DNA of 64,000 nt, taken from assembly GCF_013141775.1 (NCBI RefSeq), contig NZ_WHOB01000089.1, positions 186,001 through 250,000 of the forward strand. The letters are read 5' to 3'. The notes beneath the pieces were generated by a model. The model was given only the letters and a program-made list of their open reading frames with translations. It was not told the origin of the DNA and did not search any database. This DNA is from Paenibacillus phytohabitans (lineage in GTDB: Bacteria; Bacillota; Bacilli; Paenibacillales; Paenibacillaceae). A program made the translations under genes and the position numbers. Positions 1 through 8,154 of the stretch are shown here, in pieces (the stretch's first letter is position 1; each line of letters opens with the position of its first letter).

Positions 1-180
1 GCCCGAAGCCGGAGGGCAGAGCTTGATTTTCTCCTCGAGAATCGGGCAATTCCGTCGGTAGATATCATGGCCCTTGTCCACCAGCAGGATCTTCAGTTCC
101 GGCGCTTTAAGTGTCAATTCATAGCAGGCGAATATTCCGGCCGGACCGGCTCCAACAACAATCACATCATATTTACTCAT
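1..180 (-). CDS. FAD/NAD(P)-dependent oxidoreductase, N-terminal fragment
   Basis: The 60 visible codons begin MSKYDVIVVGAGPAG, a Rossmann-type dinucleotide-binding motif (GxGxxG/A) directly after the start. An acidic-ended second strand follows (ILLVDKGHDI), and then a cysteine-containing stretch (RRNCPILE) with a second cysteine further on. This order is typical of uncharacterised FAD-dependent dehydrogenases of Firmicutes in which the substrate is unknown. The start is ATG with GGGAGGA 10-15 bases upstream. The rest of the gene lies beyond the left edge, so the catalytic domain and the exact family cannot be judged. Confidence 0.8.
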   Translation of the reverse strand, partial: MSKYDVIVVGAGPAGIFACYELTLKAPELKILLVDKGHDIYRRNCPILEEKIKLCPPASG

Positions 181-619
181 AGGTTCTCTGTTCCTCCCAG
201 GATGAAACGGCTGCCCCTGCAGTGGATAAGGGCTGCTCTGTTTCTGCGATAAATATAAATTCACTTACGCAAACAGCACAAAAATCCCGACCTCTTCATA
301 GGTATGCAAAATGCACCCTATTCGTAGCCAGGAATTTACGGTCCCCTGTAGAAACCCCCAAACCTTATCATTGAGGATATACGAACAGCTTAGCTCATTA
401 TTGTGAGCCAATTGGAATTCTACAGAAATTATGCGAATGTGTCAAGGATATATCGCATTAATAATTCGTGTTTGCATCATTATATCAGCATGATTAGCTA
501 TATATACCTAGTGTTAATCACCAAAACACGAACAATGATCACAGTATCGGATTAGGGAGGAAAAACGGGATAATTGTCGAATATATAAGTATATTGCCAC
601 TGGAAAAGAGGAACATCTT
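181..619. other. Intergenic region between divergent genes
   Basis: No convincing gene is present. The stretch is AT-rich and carries the upstream signals of the oxidoreductase (leftward) and of the GGDEF gene (rightward). A 9-bp inverted repeat (TTCGTGTTT at 465-473, AAACACGAA at 524-532) and a Spo0A-type box at 574-581 are visible. A Shine-Dalgarno-like GGGAGG near 555 has no useful start codon after it. Confidence 0.5.
574..581 (+). promoter_or_regulatory. 0A box (Spo0A binding site) candidate
   Basis: TTGTCGAA is a perfect match to the Spo0A box core TGTCGAA and lies 39 bases upstream of the diguanylate cyclase start. Two more perfect copies lie upstream of the neighbouring GGDEF-EAL gene. 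An 8-mer occurs by chance about twice in a window this size, so only the clustering gives weight. Confidence 0.5.
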
Positions 620-1714
620 ATGCACATCCCACCGCCAACTCCTCGCCAAATGTACTGGAACCGTGTCCTCCTCAATACCTTTTGGATGGTCCTGTTTGTT
701 TATCTGGCAAGCCAGCTATTTGTTGCCCTATCCATGTGGGGCCACCGGCCTGAGCTCTCAGGCGGGCAATATTTCATTAACCACATATTGATCCCCGACT
801 CCATACTGCTCGTCTTGCTTCTGATTCTCGAGGTTGTACATAAATGGAAACCGCTGATGTCCGAGTTCTCAATTATTGTCGCAAGCCATCTGTACGGCAT
901 TCTGATGATCATGAATCTGAGCACGGAGTTTCATGTGAAGCCGCTGATTATGCTGCTTCCGCTGCTGGTATCCATGATCTATCTGAAGGACAATTATCTG
1001 AAGGCTTCCTCAATTATTTGCCTGATCTATATCATTATGCTGTTCCTCAACACAGCCACCTATGACTATACCCTGCGCATCCAGAACATTATTATCACCC
1101 TTATCTTTGCAGGAACTTCTCTAGCCGGGTTCGGCGTCATTGCACGGGGACGGGATCTAATGCAGTCACTGGAGAATTCGGTGAAGTCGGAGCAGGATCT
1201 GCGCATTCAGAATATTATTATGGACAGGCTGTCCAAGATTGACCCCTTGACCGACTTGTACAATCACAAGACCTTTCATGAATATCTGGGCTGGCTGATT
1301 GAGCATCAGCAGAACAATCCTTTTCCCCTGCAGCTGGCGGTTCTCGATATCGACAATTTCAAAAAAGTAAATGACCAGTATGGCCACTGGGTTGGCGATA
1401 TTGTACTGAAGCAAGTAGCTGCAGTCATGCTGCAGCATATCGGATCGGATGACTTCGCCGCCCGGTACGGGGGTGAAGAGTTCGTTATCATTCTGACGGC
1501 CAAGCCGCTGGAGGATTCCGTGCGGATTATGGACAAGATCCTAACCGGAATTGCCGGCCTGCCCATTAATGAAATGGAGAATAAATCGGTTACGGTCAGC
1601 ATCGGCATGCATGATTATGATGGAACGGATTCGAAGAGCTCCACTTTTCAGCAGGCAGACGATGCCCTGTATGAAGCCAAAAAAACAGGCAAGAACAAAA
1701 TCGTCATCTTCTAG
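620..1714 (+). CDS. Membrane diguanylate cyclase (GGDEF domain)
   Basis: Predicted to make cyclic di-GMP from two GTP. Residues about 20-190 hold six hydrophobic segments, so the N-terminal half is a membrane sensor of unknown ligand. A GGDEF domain occupies about 205-364, opening with the family-typical DPLTDLYNHKTF. The active-site motif is GGEEF in RYGGEEFVIIL, which is a functional variant. The inhibitory I-site RxxD, normally five residues before the motif, is absent (GSDD here), so product inhibition through that site is unlikely. The ATG at 620 has AGAGGA seven bases upstream, and the overlapping frame starting at 594 is a shadow. A 0A box lies just upstream, and the convergent neighbour is another c-di-GMP enzyme sharing a terminator. 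Confidence 0.9.
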   Translation: MHIPPPTPRQMYWNRVLLNTFWMVLFVYLASQLFVALSMWGHRPELSGGQYFINHILIPDSILLVLLLILEVVHKWKPLMSEFSIIVASHLYGILMIMNLSTEFHVKPLIMLLPLLVSMIYLKDNYLKASSIICLIYIIMLFLNTATYDYTLRIQNIIITLIFAGTSLAGFGVIARGRDLMQSLENSVKSEQDLRIQNIIMDRLSKIDPLTDLYNHKTFHEYLGWLIEHQQNNPFPLQLAVLDIDNFKKVNDQYGHWVGDIVLKQVAAVMLQHIGSDDFAARYGGEEFVIILTAKPLEDSVRIMDKILTGIAGLPINEMENKSVTVSIGMHDYDGTDSKSSTFQQADDALYEAKKTGKNKIVIF

Positions 1715-1741
1715 CTGCAAATACATTTTTTATAGTTCAAA

Positions 1742-1787
1742 AAAAGCGGGTCCGCAGGCATATTATCCATGCCCGGAACCCGCTTTT
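1742..1787. terminator. Bidirectional Rho-independent terminator
   Basis: Ten-base arms AAAAGCGGGT and ACCCGCTTTT enclose a loop of 26 bases. A- and T-rich flanks make it suitable for both convergent c-di-GMP genes. Confidence 0.8.
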
Positions 1788-1806
1788 ACTATGTAATCTA
1801 TAAGCT

Positions 1807-4800
1807 CTAATTCAGATGTTCTACTTCATAACGCTTCTGCGGCACGAGCAGGTCAATTACTTTGCGCTGCGGCACCGGCCGGCTGATCAGGTAGCCCTGA
1901 ACCTTGTCGCAATTCGATTCCTTGAGGAAGGCCAGCTGGCTGGCATCCTCCACGCCCTCGGCTACAACATCCAGGCCCATCTTATGCCCCAGAATAATGA
2001 TCGTCTGAACGAAGGACTCACTAAAGGCTTTATCCGCAAGGGAATCAATGAAAATTTTGTCCATTTTGAGTGTCGAGATCGGCAGCTGCTGAAGATAGCT
2101 TAAGGAGGAATACCCCGTCCCGAAATCATCCAGCGCAATCCGGATGCCGCGTGATTTCAGGAATTCCAGCTTGCTGACGGTGCTCTCGAACGATTCCATG
2201 AATATGGATTCCGTAATCTCCAGCTCCAGACTGCTTGGCGCAAGGCCGCTCTCCTCCAGACTATCCAGCACAATCTCCACGAAATCATCCTGCAGCAGCT
2301 GAATAATGGAGATATTCACTGATATTTTATAAGAGATTCCGGTAAGCTGGTGGATGCTGTTCATGAATTTGCAGGCTTCCCGCAGCACCCATTCCCCGAT
2401 ATAAATAATCAGCCTGGAATCCTCGGCAATCTTGATGAAGGAGAGCGGAGAGACAAAACCAAGTACCGGACTGTTCCAGCGGATCAAAGCCTCGAATCCC
2501 GAGATCAGTCCCGTCTCAATCTGCACCTGCGGCTGATAATGCAGCTCAAATTCATTATTGTTCATGGCACTCCGCAGATGCTTCTCAATGTTCATCCGTT
2601 CATTAAATGCCGTATGCATCGATTTGTCATAAACCACATACGTGCTTTTTCCTTCTTCTTTGGCCCGGTACATCGCTACATCAGCATTCTTCAGAATCTC
2701 CTCCGTCGTCTCCCCGTCTTCCGGGTAGAAGGAGATCCCGATGCTGCAGGAGACGTACAGGTTGCTCTCGCCGATGAGGAAGGATTTGCGGAAGGAGCGC
2801 ATAATGTCCTCGGCCAGATTCAGCACATCCACGCGGCTCTCAATGTCTTTGAGGAACACTACAAATTCGTCGCCGCCAAGCCGGGAGAGCATATCCCCTT
2901 CCCGGACTACCGACTGCAGGCGCTCGCTGGCCTTGCGGATCAGAATGTCGCCGGATTTATGTCCTAGCGTATCGTTAATATACTTGAAGTTGTCTGTGTC
3001 TACGAACAGCAGCGCTGCTCTCCCCCCCGGCCGGCGGAAATAATTCTCCATCGTCTCCAGCAGACAGATCCGGTTCGGCAGATTGCTGAGCGAATCCACA
3101 TAAGCCAGGCGGTGCATGTTCTTCTGATTCTCCAGCAGCATCTCATATTGCCCTACAAGCTCCTGCTGCGTAGCCGTAAGCTGCTCATAGGTCGCTTCAA
3201 GCTCCTGATAGCTGTTGTTCAGATTGAACTCCGCCTGCTTCCGCTTACTGATATCAATCAGCGAGCCAAGGAACAGTACGATTTGGTCTCTTGGGTCCAC
3301 AATCGCCTTCCCCCTAACCTCAAACCAGACGTAGACGCCATCCTTGGTCTTCATCCGGTACTCGGTTTCGTAGATCGGAGTCAGCCCGGTAAGATGCTCC
3401 TGTCTGGCTTTGCGTGCAGATTCCTGATCATCCGGATGAATGATGCTGAGCACGCCGCCTTCGAAGGAATTAATCTCTTCCTCGGTGTAGCCCATGACCT
3501 CATACCAGCGGTCCGAGAGCTTGTAGAAGCCGCTATCCCAGTCGAGCTCCCACATATAGGCACCTGAGCCTTCGGAGGCCAGACGGAAACGCCGTTCACT
3601 GACGCCCAGCCGGTTGAACTGGTCCTGCAGCTCAACTTCAGTTGCCGCAAGCTCCTCATAGGTAGATTCCAGTTCCTCGTAACTCAGCTGCAGCTTAAGT
3701 TCGTTCTGTTTGCGTTCATCGATATCAAGCCCGACCAGGACAAATATATCCTCTGCCTGATTATCCATCCCCTTGATCAGGGTAGTGCGGATGGAGAAAT
3801 AATGCGCACCCGGAGAATGCTCCGGAAGCTTCAGCTCCACATTAGTCACATAATCGAGATAGACCGCTTTGGTAAGGAGATCCCGGAGCACTGCCGCTCC
3901 GCCCTCAAGACCAGGCAGGTCATCGATACTCACGCCGAGCACGTCCTTCTCTGAAAGCCCGGTCATTTTCTCGGCATATTGATTGAAGCGCACGCTCCGC
4001 TTGTCTCCATGAACCGCCCATATGATCATCCCGGTATTCTCGATCACATCCTCGAAGAATTCCTGTTCAGAGTGAATTGTCCGGCGCAGACGGCGGATAT
4101 AGATCCGGAGCAGCACAGCGCCGAATACCAGCAGGATAGCCCCTATGGCCACTCCTGATATGATTCTGTTACGGATCATCGACTGATGATAATCCGAGTG
4201 AGCGAAGAAATATTGCTGATACAGCTCTTCGAATGCCCCGGAGCGTTCCAGCCGCTCAAGTCTGGCATTTACATAAGACACCAGCTCCGGCTTGGTCTTG
4301 CTGATGCCATAAGCGACATCCTGAGGATACAGATTGTTCATTTTGCGGACAATCGTTCCGGTCAGCCCCTGTTCAACAATCAGGTAATCCACAACCCCCT
4401 GATTCTCGAACAGCAGATCAATCTCGCCTTTGCGCAGGGCCTCCACTGCTTCAGGTACGGTTGCATATTCTATGTATTGTGAGGATGAGATTCCCACCTT
4501 ATTCTGCAGAACAGTTTCCGAATACTGTCCCTTGCCTACACCGATTTTGTAATTTTTCAACGTGCCCATCTTCACTTCTTCACTAAGCTCCTGGCGGGAA
4601 TAGACGGAAATATAGCTCCTCAGCACAGGTCTGGAGAACAAGGTATCCTGCTTTCTCTCCTCGGTTACGGCCATGAGGCCGGTCGTGTCGATCTTGCCCT
4701 CGGTCAGCAGCCTGTATGTACTCTCCCATTCCCCGGTGCTGTATAGAATAAGATAATCCTGTTTCTCAAAAATCATACTCGTCAGATCAATATCAAAGCC

Positions 4801-4947
4801 TGTTAGATATCCGTTCTGTATGTACTTGTAAGGGGGATATTCCAGTTCTGCCTGGTATTTAATATCCTGTCTTTCGGCGTGAGCGGCAGCGGGGGGTGTA
4901 ATCATGAGCACGATGCCAATTAGAAGCAAGAGTTTACACCGCTTCAT
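1807..4947 (-). CDS. SBP-PAS-PAS-GGDEF-EAL c-di-GMP signalling protein
   Basis: Order of domains: signal peptide (about 1-25), a family-3 solute-binding-like sensor outside the membrane (about 30-255, with YPPYKYIQNGYLTGFDIDL), one transmembrane helix (about 265-285), two PAS domains (about 300-420 and 455-575), GGDEF (about 620-785) and EAL (about 795-1040). The cyclase motif is intact (RLGGDEFVVFL) and is preceded by an RxxD I-site (REGD). The EAL domain keeps EALIRW, DDFGTGYSSL and the EGVE motif, so it should hydrolyse c-di-GMP; which activity dominates cannot be read from sequence. The external domain probably senses an amino acid or similar solute. The start chosen is the second ATG, seven bases after AGGAG and directly before the MKRCKLLLL signal peptide. 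An in-frame ATG seven codons earlier lacks a good ribosome site. Two 0A boxes lie upstream. Confidence 0.88.
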   Translation of the reverse strand: MKRCKLLLLIGIVLMITPPAAAHAERQDIKYQAELEYPPYKYIQNGYLTGFDIDLTSMIFEKQDYLILYSTGEWESTYRLLTEGKIDTTGLMAVTEERKQDTLFSRPVLRSYISVYSRQELSEEVKMGTLKNYKIGVGKGQYSETVLQNKVGISSSQYIEYATVPEAVEALRKGEIDLLFENQGVVDYLIVEQGLTGTIVRKMNNLYPQDVAYGISKTKPELVSYVNARLERLERSGAFEELYQQYFFAHSDYHQSMIRNRIISGVAIGAILLVFGAVLLRIYIRRLRRTIHSEQEFFEDVIENTGMIIWAVHGDKRSVRFNQYAEKMTGLSEKDVLGVSIDDLPGLEGGAAVLRDLLTKAVYLDYVTNVELKLPEHSPGAHYFSIRTTLIKGMDNQAEDIFVLVGLDIDERKQNELKLQLSYEELESTYEELAATEVELQDQFNRLGVSERRFRLASEGSGAYMWELDWDSGFYKLSDRWYEVMGYTEEEINSFEGGVLSIIHPDDQESARKARQEHLTGLTPIYETEYRMKTKDGVYVWFEVRGKAIVDPRDQIVLFLGSLIDISKRKQAEFNLNNSYQELEATYEQLTATQQELVGQYEMLLENQKNMHRLAYVDSLSNLPNRICLLETMENYFRRPGGRAALLFVDTDNFKYINDTLGHKSGDILIRKASERLQSVVREGDMLSRLGGDEFVVFLKDIESRVDVLNLAEDIMRSFRKSFLIGESNLYVSCSIGISFYPEDGETTEEILKNADVAMYRAKEEGKSTYVVYDKSMHTAFNERMNIEKHLRSAMNNNEFELHYQPQVQIETGLISGFEALIRWNSPVLGFVSPLSFIKIAEDSRLIIYIGEWVLREACKFMNSIHQLTGISYKISVNISIIQLLQDDFVEIVLDSLEESGLAPSSLELEITESIFMESFESTVSKLEFLKSRGIRIALDDFGTGYSSLSYLQQLPISTLKMDKIFIDSLADKAFSESFVQTIIILGHKMGLDVVAEGVEDASQLAFLKESNCDKVQGYLISRPVPQRKVIDLLVPQKRYEVEHLN

Positions 4948-5003
4948 CGCAATTCTCCTTTGTCCCATAAAAATCGGCTAAACGCATTTATTATGAAGCT
5001 GTA

Positions 5004-5011
5004 TTCGACAA
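5004..5011 (-). promoter_or_regulatory. 0A box (Spo0A binding site) candidate
   Basis: On the minus strand this reads TTGTCGAA, followed by TAC. It lies 57-64 bases upstream of the GGDEF-EAL start, a position suited to promoter or early-leader control. Confidence 0.5.
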
Positions 5012-5084
5012 AAAATGGTAAGGTTCCTGCTAGTTCCACTTCAATTCTGATAAAATGTGCAAATTCTGCAGAATCGTTTATTTA

Positions 5085-5092
5085 TTGTCGAA
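5085..5092 (+). promoter_or_regulatory. 0A box (Spo0A binding site) candidate
   Basis: A perfect TTGTCGAA in plus orientation, 138 bases upstream of the GGDEF-EAL start and about 250 bases upstream of the Fur-linked small ORF. Confidence 0.4.
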
Positions 5093-5261
5093 GAAGTATG
5101 CGGAGGCGACTTTGCCGGCCTTTTAAAGGACGGTACTGTTTCAGCGGGATATAGAGGAAGGAATAGTGGGTGGCACCTATAACTTCTTATATTTTAAAAT
5201 AAGAAACTTTATATTTGTATTGCTTTTTGGAAGCAAAATGTGGATAATAGCAATAACGGTT

Positions 5262-5280
5262 GATAATGATTATCATTATT
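5262..5280. promoter_or_regulatory. Fur box (iron-responsive operator)
   Basis: GATAATGATTATCATTATT matches the classical 19-bp Fur consensus at 18 of 19 positions (last base T instead of C). It lies 57-75 bases upstream of the start of the 47-codon ORF, where a bound repressor would block initiation. Confidence 0.75.
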
Positions 5281-5336
5281 GAATATCTAGTATTCATTAC
5301 TTGACTATATCTGAGTTAAAAGGAGACTGAACACCC

Positions 5337-5480
5337 ATGAACGCAGCCACCACCCGGACCGCATTACAGGTTGACGATTACCTGGATCTGCTCAATCTTG
5401 CTGTAAAAGTCGGAGATATGAAATGGCAAAAAGAGATCAAGTCCAGATTGCAGTATATCCTCTGTCTGCAAACCCGGTAG
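5337..5480 (+). CDS. Small 47-residue protein behind a Fur box
   Basis: The ORF starts at ATG after AAAGGAG (spacing about 10) and ends with TAG. The product is mostly helical, with a leucine-rich middle (DDYLDLLNLAVKVGDMKW) and a basic C-terminal half. It has no signal peptide or membrane helix. It is followed by a strong Rho-independent terminator, which supports a monocistronic transcript. The Fur box upstream implies expression under iron limitation. Bacillus uses Fur-controlled small proteins (FbpA/B/C) with an sRNA for iron sparing; this protein does not obviously match them in sequence, so only the logic is comparable. Its function is unknown. Confidence 0.6.
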   Translation: MNAATTRTALQVDDYLDLLNLAVKVGDMKWQKEIKSRLQYILCLQTR

Positions 5481-5559
5481 ATTATTCCGCGCACAACAGC
5501 TAAGCCTCCCTGTCTATGGCAAGGACGCCATTGCTGTTAGTTATAGAAGAATGTATACG

Positions 5560-5593
5560 GCCGCATTTCCTTAACGGGAATGCGGCTTTTTTT
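5560..5593 (+). terminator. Rho-independent terminator of the Fur-linked small gene
   Basis: GCCGCATT and AATGCGGC arms, with a two-base extension and a short loop, are followed by seven T residues. Confidence 0.8.
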
Positions 5594-5708
5594 GTGGTAT
5601 ACGGGGGCTAATTCCGGGACGGCTGCATCTGAGGTCTCCGGAATGTTTAATGATATAATGATTAGCATAATATAACGAATAACAGCCCATAGATCGGAGT
5701 GTGCAGAC

Positions 5709-8021
5709 TTGAGAAAAATCCTCGCCTTGGTCTTACTATTATCCTTGCTCCAGATCCCCGGCGTCTATGCTGCGGATATTCCTGTACAGCAGGGAGTTGT
5801 TACTGATGAAGCCGGCTTACTTACTGCCCAGGAAGCGGAAGCTATCACCCGGATGGCCGCAACGGACCGCTATACTCTCCATATTCTTACAATAGACTCT
5901 CTTGACGGCGCGTACCCTGCCAGTTATGCAGATGAGGTATACGATACCTGGAACTTGAAGACCCGGGATATCCTGCTTCTGATCGCTTACGGAGACCAGC
6001 AGACGGAGATTAACTTCGATAATCCGGAGCTGCAGAACTCGCTCAATGCCTGGTCGCAGAACCTTGGAGGAGCTTCGGGAAGCGCGGCAATCACTAAGCT
6101 GCTGGAGACTTACTTCAATCCTTATGCCAGAGACGGTGATTTCGCCTCAGGAATCAGCTCTGTCATTAAGGAGCTTCAAGCCATAGGCAGCGGACCGGGC
6201 AGTGCTGCCGGTGGTACTGCTGGAGGTGGTACTGCGGGTAGCGGATCAGGCGGCAGCGGCGGGACAGCCGGAAGCAGCGGATCGGGGGCGGCCGAGACCG
6301 GCAGCGGCGGACTCTCCTTCTTATCGCTCGCCGCTATTGCTGCGGGTGCCGCCTTACTGGTGCTCCTGCTGTACGTGCTGATTACAGGAATGCGCCGCCG
6401 CAGCGGGCTTGCCAGGCAGCAGGAACAATTGTCTGACCTGCTGGTACGTGCGAATCGCGCCCTCGAATCCCTTCAGCCCTTCCAGGGAATCGTGCAGGGC
6501 AAGACCGGAGAACTGGTCGAGGGTATATCAAAGCGCCTGACCTCGCAGCTGGTCGAGATCTCAGCGCTGCAGACCACCGGGCAAGGTGCCCTGCCGCCCT
6601 TCTACCGCCTGTCCGCCCTCAAAGCTGCAACAGAACAGCTTCAGCAGACGGAAGGCAATTTCCGCACCTCGCTTGAAGAGGAAGAGAAGAATATCGCTGT
6701 CATCAGCGAAGCCGACCGGAACGTCAAGCAGCGGATCACCGAATTGAAGCAGGATGCGCCAGAGCTTGACGGACAATTGCAGCAGGCGGCCCAAGCGACC
6801 GGCTATCCGCTGCAGGAAATCGCCGAGGACCTGCAGGAGCTGGCCGCAGAAACCGCCAAAGCTGACCAGCTGGAGCTGTTTGACCCGATTGCCGCACAGG
6901 ATATTACCGAAGAGGCGCAGGAGCGCCAGGAGCAGATTGAGCGGGACCTGCAGGATGTAGATGCTTTTGACGATAAGCTGAAGGCATTCCCCGGGGTTCT
7001 GGCCGCTGCCCGCAGCCGCATTGCCGGGCTGATTGAGCAGAACTCCCTGCACAATATGAAGGTTAAGCCCTATGACAGTCTGGAGCAGGCTTCCGCTGCC
7101 GCCGGGTCCCTTGAGGCGCCGCTGCGCAGCGGCGACATGGATGAGGTGCGGCGGATCGGTGCGGCGCTGGACGCGCTGCTGGCTGAAGCCGTTGCCATGA
7201 CGGAGCGCCAGGCCATGATCCGGCAGAGCAACCGTGCAGATCTGGAGACGGTGCGCAGCAAGTGGGGCAGCTTGACCCAGCGGCGCAATGAGCTGCAGGG
7301 CAAGCTCACCGAGGCGGGGAACCAGTTCGTCCGCCAGCATCTGGACAGTCTGGAGCAGACGCTTGAGGAGACCGGCGCCGCACTGCGGCAAGGCGCAGGC
7401 GAAGTGCCGCAGATTGAGACCTGGACCAGCGATGCACGGGGTGAATATGAGAATGCGCGTAACGGACTTGACCGGCTGCTAACGCTGCAGGACGAGACTG
7501 AGGGCAAATTCAGCAGTATCGACAGCAGTCTGAGCTCTCTGTACGAACGTCTGGACAGCCTGAGAAGGCTGTTCGCGGAAGGGCAGAGCCGGGTCGATGC
7601 GGCACAGAATCTGCTGCATAGCAGAGGTATTGCTGCACAGAGCCGCTTCCAGCTGTCCCTGCTGCCGGAGTATGCCGAGCTGGAGCAGCGCCTGTCCGCC
7701 CGTCCATACAATCTGGATGAACTGGAGAGTACAGGACGTTCTTATGCCTCGCAGATTTCCAGCTTCGTGGAGGAAGCGAACCGGCTTGTCCGCCAGAAGG
7801 AAGAGGCAGAGCGGGCGGCCCGCCTGGCAATGATGCGGGAACAGCAGCGCAGAGAACAGGCCCGCAAGCGGATGTCCTCCGGGCCGCCCTCCTCGGGCGG
7901 ATTCGGCGGCGGACGTTCCTCCGGCGGCTCCTCCTGGGGCGGCGGAGGCCGGTCGTCGGGCGGCTCTTCCTGGGGCGGAGGCAAGTCCGGCAGGAACTCT
8001 TCCGGCGGCTCCAAGTGGTAG
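5709..8021 (+). CDS. TPM-domain membrane protein with long coiled coil and Gly/Ser tail
   Basis: A signal peptide (about 1-21, ending VYAAD) is followed by a TPM domain (about 25-160) starting VVTDEAGLL and containing the typical LHILTIDSL strand and an NFDN-type end. A Gly/Ser linker and one transmembrane helix (about 205-228) come next. About 490 residues of charged coiled coil (Q/E/L-rich) then lead to a C-terminal tail of SSGG/SSWGGG repeats. In the usual topology the TPM domain is outside and the coiled coil inside. TPM domains are linked to membrane or photosystem repair in other lineages; here the role is unknown. The start is TTG, nine bases after GGAG; the nearby GTG runs into a stop after three codons. 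The gene stands alone with its own terminator. Confidence 0.82.
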   Translation: MRKILALVLLLSLLQIPGVYAADIPVQQGVVTDEAGLLTAQEAEAITRMAATDRYTLHILTIDSLDGAYPASYADEVYDTWNLKTRDILLLIAYGDQQTEINFDNPELQNSLNAWSQNLGGASGSAAITKLLETYFNPYARDGDFASGISSVIKELQAIGSGPGSAAGGTAGGGTAGSGSGGSGGTAGSSGSGAAETGSGGLSFLSLAAIAAGAALLVLLLYVLITGMRRRSGLARQQEQLSDLLVRANRALESLQPFQGIVQGKTGELVEGISKRLTSQLVEISALQTTGQGALPPFYRLSALKAATEQLQQTEGNFRTSLEEEEKNIAVISEADRNVKQRITELKQDAPELDGQLQQAAQATGYPLQEIAEDLQELAAETAKADQLELFDPIAAQDITEEAQERQEQIERDLQDVDAFDDKLKAFPGVLAAARSRIAGLIEQNSLHNMKVKPYDSLEQASAAAGSLEAPLRSGDMDEVRRIGAALDALLAEAVAMTERQAMIRQSNRADLETVRSKWGSLTQRRNELQGKLTEAGNQFVRQHLDSLEQTLEETGAALRQGAGEVPQIETWTSDARGEYENARNGLDRLLTLQDETEGKFSSIDSSLSSLYERLDSLRRLFAEGQSRVDAAQNLLHSRGIAAQSRFQLSLLPEYAELEQRLSARPYNLDELESTGRSYASQISSFVEEANRLVRQKEEAERAARLAMMREQQRREQARKRMSSGPPSSGGFGGGRSSGGSSWGGGGRSSGGSSWGGGKSGRNSSGGSKW

Positions 8022-8056
8022 ACGGCGGATTGCCGGGAGCGGCATAGACATATCTA

Positions 8057-8097
8057 ATACGGCTTCAGCCAGTGTTTATGGCTGAAGCCGTATTTTT
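8057..8097 (+). terminator. Rho-independent terminator
   Basis: A long stem (ATACGGCTTCAGCC pairing with GGCTGAAGCCGTAT) and a T-run follow the TPM-domain gene. Confidence 0.85.
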
Positions 8098-8154
8098 CTG
8101 AAGAACCTGTATAAGTAAGTCCCGGGGTGGCTGATGCTGAGAATGTAAGATGTG

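Larger units (their letters stand above)
4948..5336. other. Intergenic regulatory region with 0A boxes and a Fur box
   Basis: This divergent region separates the GGDEF-EAL gene from a 47-codon ORF. It holds two perfect 0A boxes in opposite orientation and one near-perfect Fur box. No further gene is apparent. Confidence 0.6.

Noticed and set aside
6561..7711. Long minus-strand ORFs of 276 and 213 codons
   Set aside because: They are antisense shadows of the high-GC coiled-coil coding region of the TPM protein.
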